Source: Alphaproteobacteria bacterium (lineage in GTDB: Bacteria > Pseudomonadota > Alphaproteobacteria > Puniceispirillales > Puniceispirillaceae). From it: a DNA stretch of 5,394 nucleotides. The stretch is taken from contig JAKMFG010000307.1 in the NCBI GenBank assembly GCA_022425565.1, forward strand, positions 1 through 5,394, given 5' to 3'. The position numbers and the translations under genes were made by a program. Positions within the stretch are counted from its first letter, which is position 1; the number at the start of each line of letters is the position of its first letter. Positions 1 to 5,394 of the stretch are shown here, piece by piece. Under the pieces are notes generated by a model. The model saw only the letters and a list, made by a program, of their open reading frames with translations. It was not told the origin of the DNA and made no database searches.

Positions 1-112
1 TACCCATACCACCTGAATGCCGACCGCATTGCCATGAAATGGCGCACGGGCCATCGGCAACCAAGTATGCCGAAGAGTGTCGTTTTTCATGACTGCGTTT
101 TTTACCCCAATG

Positions 113-126
113 GTTGTGATCTCAAC
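113..126. promoter_or_regulatory. Imperfect palindrome upstream of tpsB, possible operator
   Basis: GTTGTGATCTCAAC reads as GTTG-T-GATC-T-CAAC. Twelve of 14 bases are symmetric, the exception being one T/T pair. The left half GTTGTG recurs at 128-133, 15 bases downstream in direct orientation. The site lies about 43 bases before the tpsB start codon, a plausible place for a regulator to bind. This is pattern only: no regulator is known, and short palindromes of this kind occur by chance. Confidence 0.2.
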
Positions 127-156
127 AGTTGTGCCGTCAAGCACAGCCTTGGCCGC

Positions 157-161
157 TAGGG
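157..161 (+). promoter_or_regulatory. Weak ribosome binding site for the TTG start of tpsB
   Basis: TAGGG lies 7 bases before the TTG at 169-171 and is the only purine-rich match in range. Its first three bases are also an in-frame TAG stop, so the gene cannot start further upstream. The next in-frame ATG is at 223 (codon 19) and would remove the basic front of the signal peptide. A GGCC at 151-154 could pair with GGCC at 160-163 and partly hide this site, which is speculative. A weak site plus TTG suggests low translation, as expected for an outer-membrane transporter needed in few copies. Confidence 0.5.
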
Positions 162-168
162 CCGCGCG

Positions 169-2385
169 TTGAAAGCCGCCTTCCAAAACAGAGTTCGGGC
201 ATACTGCCTGGGCTTCGTGACCATGCTGGCACTGCCGGGCGCATCAGTCGTTCTGGCAGCCCAGGGTGACGAGCCCGCATCACCGGGGTTCTGGGCGGCG
301 GTGGACAGCGTTGGCAAACTATACGCAATCAAAGGCCGCCAACTGGCGGATGACGTGAAGACCAATTACCTGCAGCTAGCGGGCGGCGATCCTGATGATC
401 TGGAGGTGCCGTCTGCGATTATCGAGGACGGCTTCATGGATGGCGGCGGGGACCAGCCGGCCGCCGAGCCCGCACCGGAGACGCCATCCCAACCCGCCCC
501 TGAGACTTCACCGGAACAAGAGCAACAGGCCGCCCCCGCGATTCAGGATGATGCGCCCGCGCCAGTTGACACCGCGCCAGTCGATAGCGCGCCAGTCGAC
601 ACCGCGCCTGAAGAAACAGCTTCTGCCGCAGAAACAGCAGAATCCCAGCTTCCCATGACGCTGCCCATATCCAGTCCGGTCCGGGTGCCGCTGACGGAAA
701 CAGCCAATGGTGCCGGCGCACTCACGCTTGAGGGCACGGAAATACCTGTTGAGCCGGCTTTGACCCTGGATGGCAGTGCCAGCGTGGCGCAGGAGCTGAC
801 CCTCGACGCCATCACCGCGCCAGAGGAGTCCGCGCCGACTGCCCCCGCACCGGTGCCGATCGAACTTGCCGAGGACGCAGGTGAAACGACAGCCGAGGTC
901 GCGGAAACCGAAACAGCAAAAGCCTGCTTCGAGCTGATGACTGTCAGCCTGACAGATTCGACGCTGATCGACCCGGTGATGAGCGATGCCATGTTTGCCG
1001 GCGACATCGGCGCCTGCATCACACCGGACCTGATCGGCGGCGCACTGGAGCGTTTGAACGGCTATTTCCTTGATGCCGGGTTTGTAACCACACGCGCCTA
1101 CATCACACCTCAGGACCTGAGCACCGGCACGCTCGGCTTTACCGTCGTCGAGGGAACCATCGAGGATATTCGCCTGAATGACGGCAGACCCGAAGACAAG
1201 CGGCGGGTCCGGATGGCATTCGCGGCAAAGCCCGGCGATATTCTGAACATCAACGAGATCGACCAGGGGCTGGCACAGCTAAACAGGCCGCAAAGCGTAA
1301 AGGCGACCCTGAACCTGGTGCCGGGGACCGAGGCTGGCCAGACAGTCGTACAGATTGACGAAGCCATTGTAAGGCGCCCAGTGCGCTACAAGGCAGGCCT
1401 CGACAATTCCGGCTCACGCAGCACTGGAACCACAAAATCCACGCTTGGCGTCGATGCAGACAATCTGCTGTCGTTGAACGAGACGGTATCGCTGAGCCAT
1501 ATCGGGTCGGCCGACACCAACGCACTTGCCGGGTCCTTCACCATGCCTGTTGGTCGCTACACCGTCGAGGCATCGAGCAGCTATTCCGACTATCTGAGCG
1601 ACGTCGATGCCTTGACGCAGATTTTTGGCCGTACCGACAGCCGTGAGCTGAAAGTGACCCGCGCCCTGTTCAAGACGGAAACAGGCGATGTGAAGGCCGA
1701 GTTTTCGCTTGCCAAGAAAAGCACCCGCCGGACGATCAACGACCTGGTGCTGACACCGCAGCGGCTGACCACCACACGGGCAGGCCTGAAATACAGCGGC
1801 AGGCTGGATAACGGAATCTCACTCAGCTCCAACCTGTATCTTGCAGCTGGTACCAAGCTGCTGAATGCGACCCGCGACAACGGGCTCGACAAGACGGCAC
1901 CGCGCGCGCAGTTCCGCAAGATCGAGGCCGATGGAAGTGTCACCTTCACCCAGTTCCCGGGCATGACCGTCCAGACAACCTACGCCGGCCAGCTCGCGCC
2001 GCACCCGCTCTATAGTTCGGAGCAGATTTCAGCCGGTGGACAGAAATCAGTGCGCGGCTTCAAGGGCAACGCCATTTCCGGTGACAGCGGGTTTTATGCA
2101 CAGACAGACGTGATTCTGCCTGTCGCCGAGCGTTTCATGCCAAAGGGTCTCGAATCCTACGCCGCCAGCTTGCAGGTCTATGGCGGCCTCGATTTTGGCG
2201 CCGCGCGCGATCTTGCAAGCGGATCGACCAACGTCGTCGCTGGCGGCCGCGGCGGGATGCGGATGAATTTCGGCGGCTTGTCGGGCGAGATCGGCGCTGG
2301 TGCGCCCCTGTATCGCAAGCGGGGCATCAAGAACAACCGCGTCGAAACCTATGTCAAATTCCTGTATTCGATCGCCGAGCTGTGA
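169..2385 (+). CDS. TpsB outer-membrane transporter of a two-partner secretion system (ShlB/FhaC/HecB family)
   Basis: This is the Omp85-superfamily pore that moves its TpsA partner across the outer membrane. The product is 738 residues with a TTG start. A Sec signal peptide covers residues 1 to about 31 (basic KAAFQNRVR, hydrophobic core, VLAA cleavage area). Residues 40-70 may form a helix. Residues 65-250 are a Pro/Ala/Glu/Thr-rich acidic stretch whose only basic residue is R172. The first ShlB-type POTRA follows at about 252-335, with a C253/C283 pair, GFVTTRAY at 304-311 and VVEGTIEDI at 326-334. The second POTRA is at about 336-402 (INEIDQGLAQLN, NLVPGTEAG). The barrel runs from about 405 to the end and opens with GLDNSG and DADNLLSLNE. 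It carries the family signature VRGF at 628-631, followed by GDSGFYAQTDVILPV, and GLDFG at 673-677, whose D675 should contact R629. FhaC is 584 residues; the extra length lies before POTRA1. Unusually, the last residue is Leu, not the usual Phe. The family call is firm; the role of the long linker is unknown. Confidence 0.95.
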   Translation: MKAAFQNRVRAYCLGFVTMLALPGASVVLAAQGDEPASPGFWAAVDSVGKLYAIKGRQLADDVKTNYLQLAGGDPDDLEVPSAIIEDGFMDGGGDQPAAEPAPETPSQPAPETSPEQEQQAAPAIQDDAPAPVDTAPVDSAPVDTAPEETASAAETAESQLPMTLPISSPVRVPLTETANGAGALTLEGTEIPVEPALTLDGSASVAQELTLDAITAPEESAPTAPAPVPIELAEDAGETTAEVAETETAKACFELMTVSLTDSTLIDPVMSDAMFAGDIGACITPDLIGGALERLNGYFLDAGFVTTRAYITPQDLSTGTLGFTVVEGTIEDIRLNDGRPEDKRRVRMAFAAKPGDILNINEIDQGLAQLNRPQSVKATLNLVPGTEAGQTVVQIDEAIVRRPVRYKAGLDNSGSRSTGTTKSTLGVDADNLLSLNETVSLSHIGSADTNALAGSFTMPVGRYTVEASSSYSDYLSDVDALTQIFGRTDSRELKVTRALFKTETGDVKAEFSLAKKSTRRTINDLVLTPQRLTTTRAGLKYSGRLDNGISLSSNLYLAAGTKLLNATRDNGLDKTAPRAQFRKIEADGSVTFTQFPGMTVQTTYAGQLAPHPLYSSEQISAGGQKSVRGFKGNAISGDSGFYAQTDVILPVAERFMPKGLESYAASLQVYGGLDFGAARDLASGSTNVVAGGRGGMRMNFGGLSGEIGAGAPLYRKRGIKNNRVETYVKFLYSIAEL
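559..603 (+). repeat. Three 15-base in-frame tandem repeats in the tpsB linker
   Basis: Three head-to-tail copies of a 15-base unit (consensus GCGCCAGTYGAYASC) occupy 559-573, 574-588 and 589-603, and encode APVDT-APVDS-APVDT at residues 131-145. A decayed fourth copy begins at 604 (GCGCCTGAAGAA, residues APEE). The unit length is a multiple of three, so copy-number change by slippage or recombination would lengthen or shorten the linker without breaking the frame. The repeats lie in the acidic, probably disordered part of TpsB. Confidence 0.9.
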
Positions 2386-2389
2386 GGGG
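2384..2389 (+). promoter_or_regulatory. Ribosome binding site that fixes the tpsA start
   Basis: GAGGGG overlaps the TGA stop of tpsB (2383-2385). It sits 6 bases before the ATG at 2396 but directly abuts the other ATG at 2390, so 2396 is the better start. The overlap of stop codon and ribosome binding site indicates tight translational coupling of the two partner genes. Confidence 0.75.
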
Positions 2390-2395
2390 ATGAAG

Positions 2396-5203
2396 ATGAA
2401 CCATATCAGCTTCAACAGGCGTCTCGACGCCCGTCTCGCAGCCCTGCTTCTGGCTGTTCAGATGCTGGCATCGCCAGCGCTTGCAGCGAATGTTGCCGGC
2501 GTCGTGGAACATGCCGATCCGTCAAAGGTCAGCCAGCCAGGCGGCACCGGCACGACCATTGTCGTCGATATCGAGGCTCCGACCGGCACCACCGGAACAA
2601 GCCATAACCGTTACACCCATTTCAATGTGCCAAGCCATGGCGTCGAGCTGAACAACAGCTCGGCGAACGCCCGCGCCATCATCAATGAGGTGACAAGCTC
2701 GGGCGCTGCCTTCCGGACAACCTTTGAGGGGCCGCTGACGGTCACCGGCACACGGGCGCATGTCGTCGTCGCCAATCCGAACGGGATCACTGTCAATGGC
2801 GGCTCCTTCGTCAACACCTCTTCGGCGCTGCTGACGACGGGCGACATTCTTGGCTCGGCTACAGCGACATCGGTGACCGGCGCCAATGCACAGCTCGGCT
2901 CGGACCCGTTCAGCACCTTCTACATCATCAAGGCAGAACAGGGTGACATCCTGGTGCAGAGCGGTGGCCTTTCAGGCACCTTTGCGCGGCTTGACATGAT
3001 CGCCAAGGAGATCGACGTCAACGGCTCGGTCAGCATCGGCGAGACGCCCATCGCGCTGAATGCCGGCGTCACGACCACAGTGCTGAAACATGCATCGGCC
3101 ATCCCGACCCCGGGCGCCGACCAGGACGATACAATCTATTACACGCCGATCACCGGCGCCTGTAATACCAGTACGCCGAACACCGCGGCCTGCGGATCAA
3201 ACGCGACGGTCTCAGACAGCAGCGTTCTCGTCGACATCAGCGGTGCTGCCGCCAATCTGAGCGGCGGCACGGTCAATGTACTGATCAATGATGAAGGCGC
3301 CGGTTTCCGCTTCGCCGGAGGCGAGATGACGGCACAGGCCGGACAGATGGTCGTCACGGCAAGAGGCACCCTCGAATTCCTCGCCACGAACGGCGGCGAT
3401 GTGACTGCGGAAACCGACCTCACCCTGACATCTACCGGGCGTGACATCACCTTCACCGGCAATGCCGATATGCAGACAAGGCTCACCGCCGGCGAAGACC
3501 TCGTGATCGACGCCGACACAACCGGTGATGTGATCAATAACGGTTATGTCCTGCAGAGCCAGATTCCCACCGACCCGACCAAGACACTGACAGGATCGGT
3601 GGCAATCACAGCAGATGACGTGATCAACAACTCGCTCAGCAGCGATGCGCTGGCGATCATCTATTCCTCGTCAGGCAAGATGACGTCGGGAAGCTATGAC
3701 GAGACGGGAACAGGCGGCAGTGCCGTACTTTCAGACCGTGACAATGGCGGTGTGACGATTACCGCCAACGGCTCGATCATCAACAATAATGGCCGGATCT
3801 CGTCAAACAACGGCGTTACACTCAGCATGGGTGGCGATCTGTATAACCGCGTCCTTCGCGCGTCTGGCGCCAACGAGGCGGTCGTCACCGCGAGCGAAAG
3901 CAACCAGGGCTTCCTGTTCCTGCGGCGCAAGAAAAGCTCGCGCTCCTTTGATTACGGGGCGCTAACAATCCCGGGATCAACTGCCTACATCAAGGCGACG
4001 CGCGGCGATATCCAGCTTGATTTCACCGGAACTTCCGGCGGCAATCTCTATAATATCGGTGGCGAGATCAGTGCTGATGGCGGCATGAATTACCGCCTGG
4101 CATCGGCCACCATCGACAATGCCGGCAACGATACCGCCACTGCCGGCACCGCTGGCGATACCATCACCCTGACCAATGCCACGACCGGACAGAGCTTCAC
4201 CTACACCGTGACGGGAAGCGAGGGGATTATCGGCAACGGGCTGAATGGCGGCCAGGAACTTCTGCTTGCCTTCGTCGATGCGGTAAACAGCTACAAGACA
4301 AGCTCCGGTTCGTTCTCCAACCTTCTCGAACTCGATGTTCTCGAGACAAACCCCAGCGCCAACACAGACGACAAATACGGATTTGTCATCGGCAGCGAGG
4401 ATGCGGCCAACTACAGCATCAGCTATTCCAGCACCGGATCCGACACCGTCGCCATGACGGCGGCCTATACCGACGGATCGATTTTCATCGGCCAACCAAG
4501 CAACCCGTCACTGACCGCCAAAAATGTTGCAGCAATTCACAACCAGGCAGTCCTGACCGGCGTCACCAAGAGGGATACCGGCTGTTTCTTCGGTGTCTGC
4601 CGACAGAACGGTTTCAGCACCATGACCTCGACCGGTGGTCTGATCTCGGCCCAGAACAGGCTTGAGATGCAGCTTGACGGCGGCACCCTGAACGCATCCT
4701 TCGATCCGGCCGACCTGTCCACCAGCAGCAACCTGACCGGGTCCCGCAACCTGATCGCCTCGTCGGTTCTGCCGGCCAATGGCTACATCACCAATGACGG
4801 CGGCCGGATCACCGCGCTGAACAACAATGAGAGCAACAGCACAAACGCCCTGAGCATCGACGCCACCAGCAATCAGGTCCATGTCGTGTCCCGCGCCTTG
4901 ACGCATCAGCTTCTGGTCAAACGCAACCAGGGGGTTCTGAACAGCGGCTTTGCCCGCATCCGGCGCATGGATCAGGGGGGCAGCTTCACCGCGAATATGG
5001 GACGCCTGAATTTCGCAGATCTGGGTGAAATCCGCCTGATCGGCGGCAGCCTGGCCGGCGGTAGCGACGGCACCGAGATCTACAGCGGCGGATCCAAGGT
5101 CACGGCGGACGGTCTTGATCCTGACCGGACCCTGCCCGTATCGGCAAACAACAAATTTGACGGAACCGTCGGTGTAACCAACGGCTTCCTGAACATCTTC
5201 TAG
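2396..5203 (+). CDS. TpsA secreted partner: short filamentous-haemagglutinin-type exoprotein
   Basis: This is the substrate of the TpsB encoded immediately upstream, probably a surface-exposed or released beta-helical adhesin-like protein. The product is 935 residues. Residues 1-30 are a signal peptide (NRR, hydrophobic core, cleavage after SPALA). Residues about 33-230 are the TPS (haemagglutination activity, PF05860-type) domain that TpsB recognises, with THFNVPSHGVELNNSS at 74-89 and ANPNGITVNGGSFVNTS at 126-142. The body is a degenerate beta-helix with motifs such as NNGRISS (464-470), NIGGEISA (553-560), NDGGRITA (800-807) and DVINN twice (378-382, 408-412). A stretch at about 579-690 does not look like beta-helix and may be an inserted module. 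Exactly four cysteines form two close pairs (256/266 and 730/735). There is no VENN motif or recognisable toxin tip, and the chain is far shorter than FHA or CdiA, so this is not an obvious contact-dependent inhibition toxin. An alternative start at ATG 2390 adds two residues. The cargo function (adhesin, haemolysin or other) cannot be read from the sequence. Confidence 0.92.
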   Translation: MNHISFNRRLDARLAALLLAVQMLASPALAANVAGVVEHADPSKVSQPGGTGTTIVVDIEAPTGTTGTSHNRYTHFNVPSHGVELNNSSANARAIINEVTSSGAAFRTTFEGPLTVTGTRAHVVVANPNGITVNGGSFVNTSSALLTTGDILGSATATSVTGANAQLGSDPFSTFYIIKAEQGDILVQSGGLSGTFARLDMIAKEIDVNGSVSIGETPIALNAGVTTTVLKHASAIPTPGADQDDTIYYTPITGACNTSTPNTAACGSNATVSDSSVLVDISGAAANLSGGTVNVLINDEGAGFRFAGGEMTAQAGQMVVTARGTLEFLATNGGDVTAETDLTLTSTGRDITFTGNADMQTRLTAGEDLVIDADTTGDVINNGYVLQSQIPTDPTKTLTGSVAITADDVINNSLSSDALAIIYSSSGKMTSGSYDETGTGGSAVLSDRDNGGVTITANGSIINNNGRISSNNGVTLSMGGDLYNRVLRASGANEAVVTASESNQGFLFLRRKKSSRSFDYGALTIPGSTAYIKATRGDIQLDFTGTSGGNLYNIGGEISADGGMNYRLASATIDNAGNDTATAGTAGDTITLTNATTGQSFTYTVTGSEGIIGNGLNGGQELLLAFVDAVNSYKTSSGSFSNLLELDVLETNPSANTDDKYGFVIGSEDAANYSISYSSTGSDTVAMTAAYTDGSIFIGQPSNPSLTAKNVAAIHNQAVLTGVTKRDTGCFFGVCRQNGFSTMTSTGGLISAQNRLEMQLDGGTLNASFDPADLSTSSNLTGSRNLIASSVLPANGYITNDGGRITALNNNESNSTNALSIDATSNQVHVVSRALTHQLLVKRNQGVLNSGFARIRRMDQGGSFTANMGRLNFADLGEIRLIGGSLAGGSDGTEIYSGGSKVTADGLDPDRTLPVSANNKFDGTVGVTNGFLNIF
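5162..5189 (+). other. Hairpin encoded at the 3' end of tpsA
   Basis: Bases 5162-5173 can pair with 5177-5189 around a GTA loop at 5174-5176. This gives 11 base pairs with one C/A mismatch (5170/5180) and one bulged C at 5185. The hairpin lies inside the last codons of tpsA, and a run of six T follows at 5209-5214. The 19-base gap between stem and T-run is too long for a standard intrinsic terminator. It could instead protect or process the mRNA between tpsA and the third gene. Function is inference. Confidence 0.35.
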
Positions 5204-5220
5204 AAACCTTTTTTGTGACA

Positions 5221-5226
5221 TGAGGA
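5221..5226 (+). promoter_or_regulatory. Strong ribosome binding site for the third gene
   Basis: TGAGGA lies 7 bases before the ATG at 5234 and 13 before the in-frame ATG at 5240, favouring 5234. It is the strongest of the three ribosome binding sites in the window, so the third protein may be made in larger amounts than TpsB if all share one transcript. Confidence 0.7.
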
Positions 5227-5233
5227 CCAAGAC

Positions 5234-5394
5234 ATGACCATGAAACGCCTTATCGCTGCCACCTTCGGCGCTCTCCTCACAGGCACCGCCCTTTCGGGCG
5301 CGTCTGTCGCTCAGGATGCCACCGCAAAGAGCGGCAAGCTCGAGGACTTCAACAGCTGCATCGAGACCAATGCCAGCGTGCTGATCCCTCAGGG
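5234..5394 (+). CDS. Partial gene for an exported protein of unknown function
   Basis: The first 53 codons are present and the frame runs off the window with no stop. The start at 5234 is set by TGAGGA at 5221-5226. The N terminus is a clear Sec signal peptide: MTMKR, then a hydrophobic segment, then SGASVA with likely cleavage before Q27. It is not a lipoprotein, since no Cys follows the core. The visible mature part (KLEDFNSCIETNASVLIPQ at residues 35-53) has one cysteine, C42, and matches no family I recognise. The 30-base gap after tpsA and the shared strand suggest the same operon, so a role beside the TpsA/TpsB pair is plausible: accessory, surface partner or a second effector. These are guesses from position. 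The body of the protein would be needed to say more. Confidence 0.8.
   Translation, partial: MTMKRLIAATFGALLTGTALSGASVAQDATAKSGKLEDFNSCIETNASVLIPQ

Larger units (their letters stand above)
1..168. other. Upstream region with unresolved coding status
   Basis: No gene can be named here. On the + strand, frame 1 is open from the window edge to a TAG at 157-159 (last residues KHSLGR). It could be the last 52 codons of an upstream gene ending 9 bases before the TTG of tpsB, which would mean translational coupling. The frame on the opposite strand that aligns with tpsB codons is also open, from a stop at 244-246 to the window edge, so openness alone does not decide. Neither translation resembles a family I recognise, and GC at third positions is near 60 percent in both, lower than it appears in the genes downstream. 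The stretch is locally T-rich, with CGTTTTT at 81-87 and again at 96-102, and contains a small imperfect palindrome at 113-126. I find no convincing -35/-10 pair. It may be simply an intergenic leader. Confidence 0.4.

Noticed and set aside
223..225. ATG at codon 19 as the tpsB start
   Set aside because: It would remove the positively charged n-region and part of the hydrophobic core of the signal peptide, leaving the transporter unable to be exported.
543..1022. 159-residue antisense frame over the tpsB linker, rich in Ser, Val and Ala
   Set aside because: It is the reverse reading of the repetitive Pro/Ala/Glu-coding DNA, with its low complexity inherited from that repeat.
2300..2395. GTG start at 2300 for tpsA, giving 32 extra residues inside the end of tpsB
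   Set aside because: The extra residues are an out-of-frame reading of tpsB, have no ribosome binding site, and would bury the signal peptide. ATG 2396 has GAGGGG at the right distance and puts the signal peptide first.
4001..4009. RGD tripeptide in TpsA (residues 536-538) as an integrin-binding site like the one in FHA
   Set aside because: It fits a repeated beta-helix strand pattern: KATRGDIQ (533-540) parallels KAEQGDIL (179-186). A chance R in a KAxxGDI coil explains it without host binding.
4900..5203. CdiA-type toxin tip and immunity gene
   Set aside because: There is no VENN motif and no nuclease-like or pore-forming end. TpsA stops shortly after its beta-helix-like repeats, and the next gene encodes a signal peptide, unlike a typical cytoplasmic immunity protein.
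5209..5214. T-run as an intrinsic terminator after tpsA
   Set aside because: The nearest hairpin ends at 5189, 19 bases upstream, whereas a terminator needs the T-run directly after the stem. The next gene also starts 20 bases later.
4508..5230. 240-residue antisense reading frame opposite the end of tpsA
   Set aside because: It lies wholly over a well-supported gene except for its first few codons. Its Gly/Ala/Val/Asp-rich translation shows no recognisable domain, as expected of the reverse of a GC-rich gene.

Overview
The window holds a two-partner secretion (TPS, type Vb) locus from a Gram-negative bacterium. Roughly 60 percent GC, GC-rich third codon positions and AGG-type ribosome binding sites fit a proteobacterium, and my best guess is an alphaproteobacterium. 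That placement is inference only, because no rRNA or housekeeping gene is present.

Layout, all on the + strand. Bases 1-168 carry no gene I can name. A plus-strand frame is open from the window edge to a TAG at 157-159 and an antisense frame is equally open, so the tail of an upstream gene is possible but unproven. Bases 169-2385 encode an outer-membrane TpsB transporter (ShlB/FhaC/HecB family, Omp85 superfamily) that starts with TTG. After a 10-base gap, 2396-5203 encode the secreted partner TpsA, with a signal peptide, an N-terminal haemagglutination-activity (TPS) domain and a beta-helix-like body. After 30 bases, 5234 to the window edge holds the first 53 codons of a third exported protein of unknown function. 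Spacing and ribosome binding sites suggest the three genes form one operon in the order tpsB-tpsA-third gene.

How they should work together: TpsA is exported by Sec. Its TPS domain is then recognised by the periplasmic POTRA domains of TpsB and threaded through the TpsB barrel to fold at the cell surface or be released. The third protein has its own signal peptide and could be a periplasmic, surface or accessory partner. Its body lies outside the window.

The unusual parts are: (1) TpsB carries about 185 residues of acidic, Pro/Ala/Glu/Thr-rich sequence, with one basic residue in total, between an N-terminal possible helix and the first POTRA, which makes it about 150 residues longer than FhaC; (2) TpsA is short (935 aa), lacks the CdiA-type toxin end, has exactly four cysteines in two close pairs, and has an apparent non-helix module of about 110 residues inserted in its beta-helix; (3) a secreted third gene follows at once; (4) a stable-looking hairpin is encoded at the very 3' end of tpsA.
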